A stretch of DNA of 64,000 bases from Leuconostoc citreum (GCF_004354555.1 NZ_PUFH01000005.1:434001-498000); one strand, 5' to 3'. Counted from the stretch's first letter, positions 7,330 to 17,112 are shown. Program-made: numbers and translations. Notes: generated by a model not told the origin, from the sequence alone.

Positions 7330-8527
7330 TATCTACCAATTCCTTTGCATATTCTAACAAACTATCTGGTCGATTACTGATGATACGCTGAATAACGGCA
7401 TGCTCTAATTGTGTCAAAATGCGTCCCATTTGTGGTCCGGGAGTAACAATGTTGTTAGCCAGGAGGTCGCCCCCACTAATACACATATCGCGATTGTGTG
7501 TTATAGGTAGCGCATCAAATATTTGTTTGACACGCTGTTGTGTCGCCAACGGTGTACCAACAAGGGTTAACACTTCAAACAATAATGCCTGATAATCATA
7601 AATTGCGTACAGTTCAAAGACACTAACAGTTTGCACATGTTTAACAATAGGGACGATACTTAATACCGCACGCATATCTTCCCGACTAGTCTTCCAACTT
7701 CGCATAAATAACTGTAATTCATTTAGTCGAAGCGACAACCGTGATAAAAAGTAAGGCCAGATGACTGTTCTTGCCTGTGGCTGATTGCGCTTGAGATCAG
7801 CTGTGATGGTCAACCAATCTTCTCTTTTAATGTGTCCGGGTAAATACCGGATTAAGTCAGCTTCAATAGCGACAGACAAACTATTTGAAGCATATTGCCC
7901 CATTAACAATTTTTCAAACTCGACGCGAATACGCTCAACCGCAATCTTTTCAAGATTGGGGCCTATTTGCTTCAAGGCTGCCTTAGTATGTGGCGCAATA
8001 TCAAAACCAAGTTGTGCACTGAATCTCAACGCACGCATAATTCGCAGGGCATCCTCGTTAAAGCGCACCTCAGCATCTCCAACAGCTCGAATACGTTTTT
8101 GTGCCATATCAGTTAACCCATCAAATAAATCGATGATGTCACCATCTTTAGTCATTGCAATGGCATTGATTGTAAAATCACGTCTTTTTAAGTCTTCCGC
8201 TAAACTACGTACAAAAGTAACTTTGTCTGGTCGGCGAAAATCTGTATAAGTTGACTCCGTCCTAAAGGTCGTGATTTCGTAGCCATCACCATGATCCAAA
8301 ACCATAACCGTGCCATGCTGAATACCCGTGTCAACTGTTTTAGTAAATAGGGCTTTTATTTCTTCGGGAAAAGCAGAAGTAGCAATATCCACATCATGAA
8401 TTGGCTTATTTAATAACATATCACGCACAGCGCCACCCACAAAGTAAGCTTCAAATCCAGCTGATTCGATATGTTCCAAAATGGGTTGTGCTTGCATAAA
8501 TTCTTGTGGCAACGTACTGATTTTCAT
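7316..8527 (-). CDS. cca: CCA tRNA nucleotidyltransferase
   Basis: Adds or repairs the 3' CCA of tRNAs. The 403 residues match the Firmicutes class II enzyme. The nucleotidyltransferase motif GGAVRD with HDVDIATSA (catalytic Asp pair) lies around 31-50, RRDFTINAIA around 115-124 and the RNA-binding FNEDALRIMRALRFSAQLGF around 157-176. It heads a three-gene unit with dfrA and degV, and a TATAAT box lies upstream near 8548. Confidence 0.95.
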   Translation of the reverse strand: MKISTLPQEFMQAQPILEHIESAGFEAYFVGGAVRDMLLNKPIHDVDIATSAFPEEIKALFTKTVDTGIQHGTVMVLDHGDGYEITTFRTESTYTDFRRPDKVTFVRSLAEDLKRRDFTINAIAMTKDGDIIDLFDGLTDMAQKRIRAVGDAEVRFNEDALRIMRALRFSAQLGFDIAPHTKAALKQIGPNLEKIAVERIRVEFEKLLMGQYASNSLSVAIEADLIRYLPGHIKREDWLTITADLKRNQPQARTVIWPYFLSRLSLRLNELQLFMRSWKTSREDMRAVLSIVPIVKHVQTVSVFELYAIYDYQALLFEVLTLVGTPLATQQRVKQIFDALPITHNRDMCISGGDLLANNIVTPGPQMGRILTQLEHAVIQRIISNRPDSLLEYAKELVDNEKN

Positions 8528-8607
8528 GTTAAAGTCCTTGAATTTATTATACCAAAAATTACTGTATACAAAACAATAATCATTTATATCATGCGATATC
8601 TACTTAA

Positions 8608-9870
8608 TTAATAAGCCAAATCTTCTAAACGCATTTGCATATCTAAATCATCAGGTACGAGGAATAGATAGCGCTGAAGTGCTTCAATCTCAGCTTCAGG
8701 TTGTCCTTGCTCATGATACCAATTAATTAAGTCCAACATGAAATCTGAATTTTCTTGAAATAACGGTGTAGCTTCTTGCCAGTATTGCTTTGCCTTGCCA
8801 TCATCGCCAATAGCCTGATAGATACGTGCTAAATACCAATTGAAACGCTCATCCTCTATTTCTTTATTCTCTTTTTCTAATAGTGATAACGCTTGCGCAT
8901 ACTGATTATGTTGTAAGTATAAGTCAGCCAACATAAACAGCGCCGTGGTATCACTCTCGTCAATTGACAATGCCTTTTGGTAATAAGCCTCCGCTACGGT
9001 ATCGTCCCCACTTTTTTCTGCTGCATGACCAGCCAAATGGTAAAGCTTCGTGTTCATTTCATCTTGAATTAAGCCAGCTTGATAAACGCGAAAAGCTTCC
9101 TCAGGTTGTTGTAATCGTTCATAACTCTGGCCCAATAATGGATATATTGACGTATATTTAGGGTCGCTATCCAAAATCGCATTAAATAACTTAATCGCTT
9201 CTTCTTCCCGATTTGTTTCTTGATACAGCACAGCAAGTTGAAATTGTGTATCCAAAGTCATTTGCTGTGGTTTAATCTGTTCCAAGTAACCAATCGCATT
9301 ATCGTAATTACCAACAGCAGCATAGGCAACGCCTAAACGTGCAACAATATCTACCCGGCTAATTTCTCTCTCGCCTTGGAGTAGTAGCTTACGATATCTG
9401 GGGATGGCTTTTTGGTAAGCAAGGTTAGCATAATAAAATTCTGCCAAAGCAAATTGGATGATTATTTCTTCTGGTGCCAAATCTTCTGCTTGCAATAAGC
9501 TATATTCAGCCGATTCTGTCAGCCCTTCGGCTTGGTAAATGTCTGCCTTGACAAGCAAGGCTTGCAAATAAGCTGGCGAGTCTGGTTTGATTTGCGCTAA
9601 ATAATTCTGTGCCTCATCCACTTCACCATCTTCAATAGCAATATCGGCTAGCGCCGTACGAATGTCATCTTCATCGGGATATTTTGCCAATAATTTTTTA
9701 TATGCTCGCCTCGACTGGTTTAAAAAGCCAAGCGCATACAGTTCCTCAGCTAAACTGTAGATTAATTCATCACTATCCTGTCGCAACGATTTGGCAAACG
9801 CAGATTGCGCAGCATCCATTTGTCCTTGTGATAAGGCGTCCAACATTTCTTGGGCGTAATTGACTTCCAT
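8608..9870 (-). CDS. tetratricopeptide repeat protein
   Basis: A 420-residue cytosolic protein made almost entirely of TPR helical hairpins (for example YLQALLVKADIYQAEGLTESA, ALAEFYYANLAYQKAIPRYRKL, LFMLADLYLQHNQYAQALSL). There is no signal peptide, membrane segment or catalytic domain. TPR arrays act as protein-interaction scaffolds. The well-placed AAGGAG 7 bases before the ATG supports the start. It matches the TPR proteins commonly next to cca or hup in lactic acid bacteria; partner unknown. Confidence 0.8.
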   Translation of the reverse strand: MEVNYAQEMLDALSQGQMDAAQSAFAKSLRQDSDELIYSLAEELYALGFLNQSRRAYKKLLAKYPDEDDIRTALADIAIEDGEVDEAQNYLAQIKPDSPAYLQALLVKADIYQAEGLTESAEYSLLQAEDLAPEEIIIQFALAEFYYANLAYQKAIPRYRKLLLQGEREISRVDIVARLGVAYAAVGNYDNAIGYLEQIKPQQMTLDTQFQLAVLYQETNREEEAIKLFNAILDSDPKYTSIYPLLGQSYERLQQPEEAFRVYQAGLIQDEMNTKLYHLAGHAAEKSGDDTVAEAYYQKALSIDESDTTALFMLADLYLQHNQYAQALSLLEKENKEIEDERFNWYLARIYQAIGDDGKAKQYWQEATPLFQENSDFMLDLINWYHEQGQPEAEIEALQRYLFLVPDDLDMQMRLEDLAY

Positions 9871-9978
9871 GACATACTCCTTGCTTGGTGACTCATTTTT
9901 TATGTTTGATTTCTCGACATTCAGTCATCGCATACTTTTAATAACATTTAATTTTATCATATAAACCGTCTAAACAAC

Positions 9979-10009
9979 TAAAAAAGGCCATCTCTTAAGA
10001 GATGGCCTT
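9979..10009 (-). terminator. terminator after csbD
   Basis: AAGGCCATCTCTT pairs with AAGAGATGGCCTT as a near-continuous palindrome; on the minus strand it ends in TTTTTT. It follows the csbD stop. Confidence 0.85.
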
Positions 10010-10020
10010 GACGTCACTGC

Positions 10021-10248
10021 TTACTTTTTTAAATTATCAACGCTATCCTTAACGGCATCAACCGCCTCTTCTGCCTTATCTTTAACTGTTTCAGCAGCAT
10101 CTGATAGCTTATCTTTGGCTTTGCCAAAAAATCCTTGCGCTTTACCTTCGGCTTCACGCGCCTTATCCCCGGTAACCTTGCCTTCTACTTCTTTTGCCTT
10201 ACCAGCAACCTTGTCCTTAGCATTATCAAACTTTTCTTCGACTGACAT
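10021..10248 (-). CDS. CsbD family stress protein
   Basis: A 75-residue, Lys/Glu/Ala/Asp-rich hydrophilic protein beginning MSVEEKFDNAKDKVAGKAKE, with repeated (A/E)GKxxG and KDK segments. This matches the CsbD domain of small, largely helical general-stress proteins (Bacillus csbD is sigma-B controlled). The biochemical role of the family is not established. AAGGAG sits well for the ATG at 10248, a TATAAT-like box lies about 40 bases upstream, and the gene is monocistronic between its own promoter region and terminator. Confidence 0.85.
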   Translation of the reverse strand: MSVEEKFDNAKDKVAGKAKEVEGKVTGDKAREAEGKAQGFFGKAKDKLSDAAETVKDKAEEAVDAVKDSVDNLKK

Positions 10249-10369
10249 ATTGATGTTCTCCTTGAAATTTATTTGATGTTACATTTATATTATATCATAT
10301 TATTGATGAGAAATGCTACAGAAAGGCATTATACAAATCTCATGAATGATAGAGAACTAAAAGTTATGC

Positions 10370-11203
10370 TTAAAATTCCTGGTAAACAGCAGGATCTTGG
10401 TTGTTCGTACGCCCATCCTTTTTAGAAAGACAATCAATTGCTAACATTTCTGCCGATTCAAGCTCAAAGTCAAATACATTTAAATTGCCAACTTGTCGGG
10501 TATAACTGACTGCTTTAGGAATCGGAATGACACCCTGTTGTGTTTCCCAGCGTAAAATAATTTGACCGACATTTTTATGATATTTTTCAGCAATCTCTAA
10601 CAATAGATTATCCTTTAAAAGTCGACTTGCTCGTCCCAAAGGACTCCAAGCTTGTGTCAGAATATTTTTTTCTGTATTGTACTGAATCATTTCTTTTTGA
10701 TTGAAATACGGATGCAGCTCAATTTGATTAACTACTGGTAAAACGCCAGTCTCTCTCTGAAGGCGTTCAATATGTTCTGGCAAAAAATTACTAACACCAA
10801 TGGATTTTACCAACCCAAATTTTTGCAGCTGGATGAGTGTTTGCCAAGCCGTTAAATAGTGATCGTCGATTGGATTTGGCCAATGCAACAAATATAGATC
10901 AAAATAATCTAGCCCCGTACGATATAGTGATTCTTGAACCAATGCTATAGTGGCCTGCTCATCTGCATAATACTTACCCGGCAACTTAGATTGAATAAAT
11001 AGTTCATTTCTAGGCACCATTGACGCCTTAATACCACGACCAACTGTCCCTTCGTTTTGATAATTATAGGCCGTGTCGATTAACCGATAACCCACTGTTA
11101 AAGCTGAGCTAATCGCCTGTGCCCCTGAAAAACCATTTAATTTATAGGTACCAAAACCAATACGTGGTATCTTAAAACCGTCGCTTAATGATACAACTGA
11201 CAT
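10370..11203 (-). CDS. aldo/keto reductase (2,5-diketogluconate reductase type)
   Basis: NADPH-dependent carbonyl reductase of the AKR superfamily. The 277 residues contain the tetrad residues in LIDTAYNYQNEG (Asp, Tyr), FIQSKLPG (Lys) and LYLLHWPNP (His), and the cofactor segment near the C terminus with IPIPKAVS. AGGAGG precedes the ATG. It appears monocistronic. The substrate cannot be told; this subgroup reduces small aldehydes and methylglyoxal-like compounds. A second, unrelated AKR lies at 60123-61112. Confidence 0.9.
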   Translation of the reverse strand: MSVVSLSDGFKIPRIGFGTYKLNGFSGAQAISSALTVGYRLIDTAYNYQNEGTVGRGIKASMVPRNELFIQSKLPGKYYADEQATIALVQESLYRTGLDYFDLYLLHWPNPIDDHYLTAWQTLIQLQKFGLVKSIGVSNFLPEHIERLQRETGVLPVVNQIELHPYFNQKEMIQYNTEKNILTQAWSPLGRASRLLKDNLLLEIAEKYHKNVGQIILRWETQQGVIPIPKAVSYTRQVGNLNVFDFELESAEMLAIDCLSKKDGRTNNQDPAVYQEF

Positions 11204-11294
11204 TATGTCGTCCTCCTATAATAATAATTTTTAACTTAAGACAATTCTAGACTTTTCTTTCTGAAATCGCAATGTCGAATAATTTCAGCGCATC

Positions 11295-11327
11295 AAAAAA
11301 GCCTAATCAGATCTGATTAGGCTTTTT
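11295..11327. terminator. terminator after the 82-residue membrane protein gene
   Basis: A perfect 22-base palindrome GCCTAATCAGATCTGATTAGGC (11301-11322, given here as two 11-base arms without loop) flanked by A6 and T5, so it can stop transcription on either strand. Confidence 0.8.
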
Positions 11328-11334
11328 ATAATAA

Positions 11335-11583
11335 TTAGTTTGTTTGACGTAGAAATGAAAAATATTCATAAACTGCCAAAATAACAAACAACGCTATTCC
11401 GAGGTAAACTGAACTTGAGATACTAATGACAGCAATAACCGTCAATCCAATCGCTGAAGTGGTAAAAATCAAAGAAAATTTTTGTAACTTTGTTAACTTC
11501 TGTGTGTCCCCTTGGAAAGAAATGCCAGTCAAAATTGTCCCAACTAAAATCATTAAACCAAATAAAACATGTAATACAATCAT
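11335..11583 (-). CDS. small membrane protein, unknown function
   Basis: 82 residues with three predicted hydrophobic segments (about 4-24, 38-56 and 58-75) separated by a short polar stretch (QGDTQKLTKLQK) and a charged C terminus. I do not recognise the family. A GGGAG-type ribosome site precedes the ATG and a strong terminator follows, so the gene looks real and is probably transcribed alone. Confidence 0.65.
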   Translation of the reverse strand: MIVLHVLFGLMILVGTILTGISFQGDTQKLTKLQKFSLIFTTSAIGLTVIAVISISSSVYLGIALFVILAVYEYFSFLRQTN

Positions 11584-11649
11584 GGTGTATCTCCCTTTAA
11601 ATACATGATTAATCTTGAACGTGTGAAAAGATCAAAGCCTAGTCTATGT

Positions 11650-11683
11650 AAAATAAAAGAGCAAACCCATTAAGAGCTTACTC
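11650..11683 (-). terminator. terminator after hup
   Basis: On the minus strand GAGTAAGC and GTTTGCTC form an 8-bp stem (two G-U pairs) followed by TTTTATTTTA. It lies about 75 bases downstream of the hup stop. A second stem (CTTATTAGT/ACTAATAAG, 11691-11727) sits between. Confidence 0.6.
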
Positions 11684-11759
11684 CAAGTATGCTTATTAGT
11701 TAAACACATAAAAATGTCTACTAATAAGAACATCTATAAACCGCTAGACGTGGAATAGT

Positions 11760-12035
11760 TTACTTAACAGCTTCCTTCAAAGCTTTACCAGGCTTGAATG
11801 CTGGTACCTTTGATGCAGGAATTTCGATTTCTGCGCCAGTTTGTGGGTTGCGACCCTTACGAGCAGCACGATCACGAACTTCGAAGTTACCAAAACCAAT
11901 CAATTGTACTTTTTCGCCGTTCTTCAAAGCTTCTTCGATTGATGCAAATACTGCATCAACTGATGCCGTAGCATCTTTCTTTGTCAAACCTGTTGCCTTT
12001 GCAACTGAATCTACTAATTCTTGCTTGTTAGCCAT
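11760..12035 (-). CDS. hup: HU-type DNA-binding protein
   Basis: Small histone-like protein that bends and compacts DNA as a dimer. The 91 residues have the family signature [18 protein letters not shown] (DNA-binding arm) and the N-terminal [22 protein letters not shown] precedes the ATG. It sits downstream of der, as in many Firmicutes, in its own unit with a 215-base upstream region. Confidence 0.97.
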   Translation of the reverse strand: MANKQELVDSVAKATGLTKKDATASVDAVFASIEEALKNGEKVQLIGFGNFEVRDRAARKGRNPQTGAEIEIPASKVPAFKPGKALKEAVK

Positions 12036-12250
12036 GTTGTTTCTCCTAAGAGTATTTATTAACCGCTATACGGTTTTGAAGTGTTTTGAAATGTGCCGAA
12101 ACATTATTTCATGTAATTAGAATAACATAAGAAACGCCCAATGTGTAGTGTTTACGCGGGTTTTCAGCGTTTCGTAATCTTTTTGTCACATAAAAAACAT
12201 AGGTTCGAAAAGATGATGGGCACAACGTTTTTTAATTGCAACAATGCTGC

Positions 12251-13564
12251 TTACTTACGTGCACGTACAATCAGCTTTATTGGTGTGCCAGTAAAATCAA
12301 ATGCTTCACGAATTTTGTTTTCTAAGAAGCGCTCGTATGAGAAGTGCATCAATTCAACATCATTAACAAATATAACAAATGTTGGTGGCTGAATGGCAAC
12401 TTGCGTCGCGTAATACACTCGTAAACGGCGCCCATTGTCTGTAGGTGTTGGATTAACAGCAATGGCATCCATAATCACATCATTTAATGTTGACGACGAG
12501 ATACGCTTACGATGATTATCGTCCACATCTTTAACCAACTGTGGAATACGATCTAAGCGTTGACCTGTTTTTGCTGAGACAAACATAATTGGCGCATAGT
12601 CCAAAAACTTAAACTCTGAACGAATCAAATTTTCGAATTCTTTCATCGTGTGACCGTCTTTTTCAATCGCATCCCACTTATTAACAATAATAATCATCGC
12701 ACGACCTGCATCATGAGCAAAACCTGCCACGTGCTTGTCTTGTTCTCTGATGCCAGCTTCAGCATCTAGCACCATTAAAATCACATTACTATTGTCAATT
12801 GCTTTTAACGCGCGCATGACTGAATACTTTTCTGTATTCTCGTAAACTTTACCACGTTTACGCATACCGGCAGTGTCAACCATGATAAACTCATCGCCTT
12901 CTGCCGTCACAAAGCGCGAATCAATGGCATCACGTGTTGTCCCTTCAATATCAGAAACAATCACACGATCTTCACCAAGCATCGCATTAACAATAGATGA
13001 TTTCCCGACATTTGGGCGACCAATAATACTAAAACGGATGGCTCCGTCATCTTCTTGTTCGGCTGCCTCATCAGGAAAATGCTTAACAACAGCATCAAGT
13101 AAATCTCCTAGACCCAGGCCATGTGATCCAGAAACAGGAAATAGATCACCCAAACCAAGTGAATAAAAATCATAAATATCCTGACGCATCTCAGGATTAT
13201 CTACTTTATTGACAGCTAAAATCACTGGTTTATCTGTCTTGTATAACATTTTTGCGACAACTTCGTCAGCTGCGGTTACACCTTCTCGACCAGATGCTAC
13301 CATGACAATGACGTCAGCCTCATCAATGGCTAATTCAACTTGTGCTCTAATCTCAGCTAGAAATGGTTCATCTCCAAGCTCAATACCACCTGTATCAATC
13401 ATTCTGAACTCATAGTTCAACCATTCTGCTGGCGCGTACAAGCGGTCTCGCGTTACGCCAGGTTTATCTTCAACAATCGCAATACGTTCACCAGCCATAC
13501 GATTAAAAATCGTTGACTTGCCGACGTTTGGTCGACCAACAATAGCTACTACTGGTGCTGCCAT
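12251..13564 (-). CDS. der: ribosome-assembly GTPase Der (EngA)
   Basis: Double-GTPase required for 50S subunit assembly. Two G domains are visible: [12 protein letters not shown] near the start and [12 protein letters not shown] around 180, each with DTxG (DTGGIE, DTAGMR) and NKxD (NKVD, NKWD) motifs, followed by the KH-like C-terminal domain. I start at the ATG at 13564 because GGAGG lies just upstream. An upstream in-frame codon would add 12 residues that include this ribosome site. Confidence 0.97.
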   Translation of the reverse strand: MAAPVVAIVGRPNVGKSTIFNRMAGERIAIVEDKPGVTRDRLYAPAEWLNYEFRMIDTGGIELGDEPFLAEIRAQVELAIDEADVIVMVASGREGVTAADEVVAKMLYKTDKPVILAVNKVDNPEMRQDIYDFYSLGLGDLFPVSGSHGLGLGDLLDAVVKHFPDEAAEQEDDGAIRFSIIGRPNVGKSSIVNAMLGEDRVIVSDIEGTTRDAIDSRFVTAEGDEFIMVDTAGMRKRGKVYENTEKYSVMRALKAIDNSNVILMVLDAEAGIREQDKHVAGFAHDAGRAMIIIVNKWDAIEKDGHTMKEFENLIRSEFKFLDYAPIMFVSAKTGQRLDRIPQLVKDVDDNHRKRISSSTLNDVIMDAIAVNPTPTDNGRRLRVYYATQVAIQPPTFVIFVNDVELMHFSYERFLENKIREAFDFTGTPIKLIVRARK

Positions 13565-13623
13565 GCTGACACCTCCTTTTTTCTTACCGTGGACTACCAA
13601 AAACTATCCACTCAACTTTGTTC

Positions 13624-13651
13624 AAAATAAAAGAACTGGCGAACCAGCTCT
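13624..13651 (-). terminator. terminator after rpsA
   Basis: On the minus strand AGAGCTGG-TTCG-CCAGTTCT forms an 8-bp stem closed by a UUCG tetraloop, followed by TTTTATTTT. It directly follows the rpsA stop. Confidence 0.85.
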
Positions 13652-13667
13652 CTTACCTAGTCATATC

Positions 13668-14858
13668 TTACAACTTATCGCCGAAGATGTCACCCAATGT
13701 TGCAGCTGAATCATCTTGTTGCTTGTATGCAGCGATATCCGCACGTGATGCTGAACCATCATTGTTACGACGGTCTTCACGTTGTGGCTTTTCTTCCAAA
13801 GCTTTCATTGACAATGAAATACGTTCTTCGGCTGGCTTAATATCCAATACCTTAACTTGTACTTTGTCACCTGACTTCAAAACTTCTGAAGGGTTTTCAA
13901 TACGCTTGTTTGAAATTTGTGATACATGGACAAGTCCTTCGATACCAGGCAAAATTTCAACAAAGGCACCAAAGTCTTTCACGCGCTTAACTGTACCTTC
14001 AAGCACTGATCCAGCAGCAATCTTATCAGCTGCTTCGTCCCAAGGTCCACGCTGTGTTGCCTTGATTGACAATGAAATACGACCCTTTTCAGTGTCCAAA
14101 GCCAAAATCTTGACGTTAACCTTGTCACCCTTTGTCAAAACATCGGCTGGGTTCTTGACACGATCATGTGAGATTTCTGATACGTGAACCAAACCATCTA
14201 CACCACCCAAGTCAACGAAAGCACCGAAGTCTGTCAAGCGAGCAACAGTTCCTTCAACCACTTCACCAACTGACAACTTACTAAATACTTCAGCCAACTG
14301 AGCAGCACGTTCTTGCGCAGCAACAGCCTTACGTGACAAAATCAAACGTGCATTAGCAGCGTCAATTTCAATAACTTGTGCTTTAATATCTTTGTTCTTA
14401 AATTGGTTCAAATCAGAAACGAAGCGTTCTGCAACCATTGATGCTGGCACGAAACCGCGTACGCCGTTAACCATGACAATCAAGCCACCGCGAACTGCAT
14501 TAACAACCTTTGCATCGACAGTGTCGCCTTCAGCAAAGTCCAAGTTTTCCCATGCTTTGCGTGCATCTAAACGCTTCTTTGACAACAAGTAAGCTACGCC
14601 TTCCTTGTCGCTAGTAACATTAGAAATAACAACAGCTTCAATGCTGTCTCCAATTTTCAATTCGTCTGCCAGGTTGATGTTACGATCGTCTGAGTACTCA
14701 CGTGCTGGCACAACTCCTTCTTCACCGGTAGACAAACCAACAACCGCTTGGTTATCATTATCAATGGCTAAAAGTTCACCAGTGACAACATCTCCCACCT
14801 TAATTTGATCTGCTGCGCTTTCGAGAGCTGCTAAGAACTCGTTGTTTGTTTCACTCAT
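13668..14858 (-). CDS. rpsA: 30S ribosomal protein S1
   Basis: RNA-binding protein with four S1 domains (about 20-95, 108-175, 195-265 and 280-350), the usual Firmicutes number. Repeats such as DFGAFVDLGGVDGLVHVSEIS and DFGAFVEILPGIEGLVHVSQ are clear in the third and fourth. The disordered tail ends TLGDIFGDKL. The ATG at 14858 follows GGAGG by a normal distance; the longer open frame upstream (29 extra codons) is not supported. It lies between cmk and der, a standard Firmicutes order. Confidence 0.95.
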   Translation of the reverse strand: MSETNNEFLAALESAADQIKVGDVVTGELLAIDNDNQAVVGLSTGEEGVVPAREYSDDRNINLADELKIGDSIEAVVISNVTSDKEGVAYLLSKKRLDARKAWENLDFAEGDTVDAKVVNAVRGGLIVMVNGVRGFVPASMVAERFVSDLNQFKNKDIKAQVIEIDAANARLILSRKAVAAQERAAQLAEVFSKLSVGEVVEGTVARLTDFGAFVDLGGVDGLVHVSEISHDRVKNPADVLTKGDKVNVKILALDTEKGRISLSIKATQRGPWDEAADKIAAGSVLEGTVKRVKDFGAFVEILPGIEGLVHVSQISNKRIENPSEVLKSGDKVQVKVLDIKPAEERISLSMKALEEKPQREDRRNNDGSASRADIAAYKQQDDSAATLGDIFGDKL

Positions 14859-14926
14859 GACGTCTAACGTCCTCCTACAATTTACACTATGGGTATAGTT
14901 TACCAGAATAATTGCCACTTGTATAG

Positions 14927-14951
14927 TAAAAAACAGCGTTTTCACGCTGTA
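14927..14951 (-). terminator. terminator after cmk
   Basis: ACAGCG and CGCTGT form a 6-bp stem with a six-base loop and a T6 tail on the minus strand, just past the cmk stop. It may allow read-through into rpsA. Confidence 0.6.
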
Positions 14952-14953
14952 AC

Positions 14954-15631
14954 TTAGGGTTTCTGTTTTTTTTCAATAATCTTTGTAATCTCTGATACTA
15001 CAGCTTGGATACTTTGTCCGGTAGTATCTACCAAAATCGCGTCTTTTGCCTGTATCAAAGGACTGATCGCTCGATGAGAGTCTTTGTAGTCTCGTGTTTC
15101 AATATCACTTTTTAGTGTTTCTAAATCAACTGTCATGCCCTTGGCTTTATTTTCTTTGTAACGTCGCTCTGCTCTTTCTAACACACTAGCTACCAAGAAA
15201 ATTTTAACTTGAGCATTTGGTAACACCGTTGTCCCAATATCACGTCCATCCATAATGACATTTTGACTATTGGCTATGTCACGTTGGCGACGAACCAAGT
15301 CTGCTCGGACAGCTTTATAAGAAGCAATCAACGACACGTTATTAGTGACTTCAGTCGAACGAATCGCCTCTGTCACTTCACTATCGTTCAGAAAAACACG
15401 CTGCGTTGGCACTCCGGGCTCAAAACGAATCACTGTTTTTGCAAGTAAATCAACAACACCTTGTTCATCTTCATAAGCCAGACCTGCCTGTTTAGCGGCT
15501 AAAGTCATGGTGCGGTACATGGCTCCTGTATCGACATAAACATACTTTAAATTTGTTGCTAATATTTTAGCAATTGTTGATTTTCCAGCCGACGCTGGCC
15601 CATCAATTGCAATCTGAAAATTGTGACTCAT
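14954..15631 (-). CDS. cmk: cytidylate kinase
   Basis: Phosphorylates CMP and dCMP with ATP. The 225 residues carry the P-loop [13 protein letters not shown] (about 9-21), [23 protein letters not shown] and [10 protein letters not shown] lid motifs. It follows the LysM-protein gene by only 18 bases, so the two are probably cotranscribed. AGAGG precedes the ATG. Confidence 0.96.
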
Positions 15632-15649
15632 ATCAACCTCTAAAATTAG

Positions 15650-16198
15650 TTATTTAACATTTAGTGTTCTGCCAGCATATTGTGTATAATTATTCACTGA
15701 CAAACCAGGATTAAGCGCAATGACTTGATCCGTTGTCATGCCATGTGTCACGGCAAAATTATATAGTGTTTGGCTAGCGCCCAACACTGCTGAATTAGTT
15801 GTTGGCGTACTTGGTGCCGTCGGTGCACTGCTGGCAGCTACTTCACTTGAAGCCGCAGCTGGCGCTTCTGTGCTACTAGCCACTGTTTCCGATGAACTTG
15901 CTTGTTCTGAGGAACTTTGTGCTGATGTCTCAGATGATTGTTCAGATGAAGCTTTTTGAGACTGTGATGTCGACTTTTTACTAGTTGCTGTCGCTATCTG
16001 CTGTGGCGTTTTCTGGTGATTAAGTGCACCATAAATGGGCACACTTGATAAAATAGCAAATCCCAAAACAATCAAAAATATTTTAAAGCCCTTATGCTTA
16101 TGGCTACTTCTATCTGATTGGCGCGCAAATTCAGGCTCAACTTTTTGTTTTTTTGAACGTGCCATACGGCTCATGTTATTTGGCTCAAAATCGCTCAT
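15650..16198 (-). CDS. membrane-anchored LysM domain protein
   Basis: A 182-residue protein with a basic cytoplasmic N terminus (1-37), one membrane segment (about 39-57), a long Ser/Ala/Thr/Gln-rich low-complexity linker (about 65-135) and a C-terminal LysM module (TLYNFAVTHGMTTDQVIALNPGL, split here by family positions: YNFAV, LNPG). LysM binds peptidoglycan. The layout suggests a type II membrane protein tethered to the wall without a catalytic domain. GGAGG precedes the ATG and a TATAAT box lies just upstream. Confidence 0.8.
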   Translation of the reverse strand: MSDFEPNNMSRMARSKKQKVEPEFARQSDRSSHKHKGFKIFLIVLGFAILSSVPIYGALNHQKTPQQIATATSKKSTSQSQKASSEQSSETSAQSSSEQASSSETVASSTEAPAAASSEVAASSAPTAPSTPTTNSAVLGASQTLYNFAVTHGMTTDQVIALNPGLSVNNYTQYAGRTLNVK

Positions 16199-16204
16199 AA
16201 TAAA

Positions 16205-16255
16205 ACGACCTCCATTATAATAGGTTCACTTAAAAGTTTACCACATTGAGGTCGT
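16205..16255 (-). promoter_or_regulatory. inverted repeat covering the LysM gene ribosome site
   Basis: ACGACCTC (16205-16212) and GAGGTCGT (16248-16255) are complementary; the first is the Shine-Dalgarno region of the LysM gene on the minus strand. RNA reading through from ribU could hide the ribosome site, while RNA starting at the internal TATAAT box would lack the second arm. Speculative. Confidence 0.25.
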
Positions 16256-16274
16256 CTCTGTTTATAACGTTTCA

Positions 16275-16859
16275 TTAAGATATCACTTTACGTTGCATCG
16301 GTTTCATAACCGAAAGCACAATAATACTTGTTAGCCCCCAAATAATACCTTGTGCAATATTGAATGGTATCACCATGGCTATAAAATAACGTCCCAGGCC
16401 AATGATTCGCGCAATGTCAAAATGTGCAAACTGCGAATAAAGTGGCACAGCAACGAACCAATTCATCAACACAGCAGCAACAGTTAACCCAACTGTTGCT
16501 ATGATTATTGCTAATAATTGGCGTGGGAATTGACGCGTTTCAAACATTGGCATGACCCAAAACATTAACAAGGTAAATACCATTACTGCTACTAAATTGA
16601 CAGGCAACCCCAGATAGGTATTAATTCCCTCATTTGCCAAAATGAGCTTTAAGACTGTTCGCAGTATGACAACCCACATAGCGGCCGTGACATTAAGCCA
16701 ATAACCAGCTAGTAAGACAGGCACAATGGAAAAATCAAGCTTTAAGAAATCCGCTCCCGGAATCAAGGGTATCTGCGGAAAAAGCATTAGACCAAATGAG
16801 ATTGCGCTTAAAATAGCAATCAACGTCAAATGCTGTGTACGTGTAAATGAAATAGACAT
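16275..16859 (-). CDS. ribU: riboflavin ECF transporter S component
   Basis: Membrane S component that captures riboflavin for an ECF transporter. About six hydrophobic segments are present. The N-terminal SAISFGLMLFPQIPLIPGADFLKLDFS and the conserved RTVLKLIL-NEG region match RibU. The FMN riboswitch immediately upstream makes the substrate assignment strong. I start at the ATG at 16859 (GAGG 9 bases upstream); an upstream non-ATG start would add nine residues across the terminator. No riboflavin biosynthesis operon is adjacent, consistent with reliance on uptake. Confidence 0.93.
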   Translation of the reverse strand: MSISFTRTQHLTLIAILSAISFGLMLFPQIPLIPGADFLKLDFSIVPVLLAGYWLNVTAAMWVVILRTVLKLILANEGINTYLGLPVNLVAVMVFTLLMFWVMPMFETRQFPRQLLAIIIATVGLTVAAVLMNWFVAVPLYSQFAHFDIARIIGLGRYFIAMVIPFNIAQGIIWGLTSIIVLSVMKPMQRKVIS

Positions 16860-16871
16860 ATTCTTTGCCTC

Positions 16872-16913
16872 AAAAAAACTGCACAATTTGTCAGGGTATC
16901 ACAAAAAGGCAGT
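16872..16913 (-). terminator. expression-platform terminator of the FMN riboswitch
   Basis: On the minus strand ACTGC and GCAGT plus an inner TTTGT/ACAAA helix close a long loop and are followed by seven T residues just before the ribU ribosome site. This is the expected off-state terminator; the fold is imperfect. Confidence 0.55.
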
Positions 16914-16931
16914 CTTAACTTTCTTTTTTAA

Positions 16932-17061
16932 CTTCTTTATACCCGACTTTACGGTCGGCTCTGGAATTTGACCAGATCAGCTGTTTGCACAGGTCGCGGG
17001 CTTACCATGTTCAACATGTCTCACCGCCGGTTGGGAATTACACCCGACCCTGAAGTAATAT
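16932..17061 (-). ncRNA. FMN riboswitch (RFN element)
   Basis: The minus strand carries the RFN core in order: CTTCAGGGTCGGGTG, AATTCCCAACCGGCGGT, AGCCCGCGA, CTGATCTGGTCAAATTCCAG, AGCCGAC and the closing AAGAAG. These are the highly conserved segments of the six-stem FMN aptamer. FMN binding would favour termination ahead of ribU. Confidence 0.95.
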
Positions 17062-17078
17062 TTAATTTTACAACTGAT

Positions 17079-17107
17079 ATCATAACAAAATTACTGATTA
17101 AAAGCAA
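17079..17107 (-). promoter_or_regulatory. promoter of the riboswitch-ribU unit
   Basis: TTGCTT (17107-17102), a 17-base spacer and TATGAT (17084-17079), placing the start just before the RFN core. It sits immediately after the rluB stop. Confidence 0.6.
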
Positions 17108-17112
17108 TCTAT

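Noticed and set aside
14859-14945. N-terminal extension of ribosomal protein S1
   Set aside because: The family begins at the ATG at 14858, which has GGAGG; the extension covers the likely promoter region.
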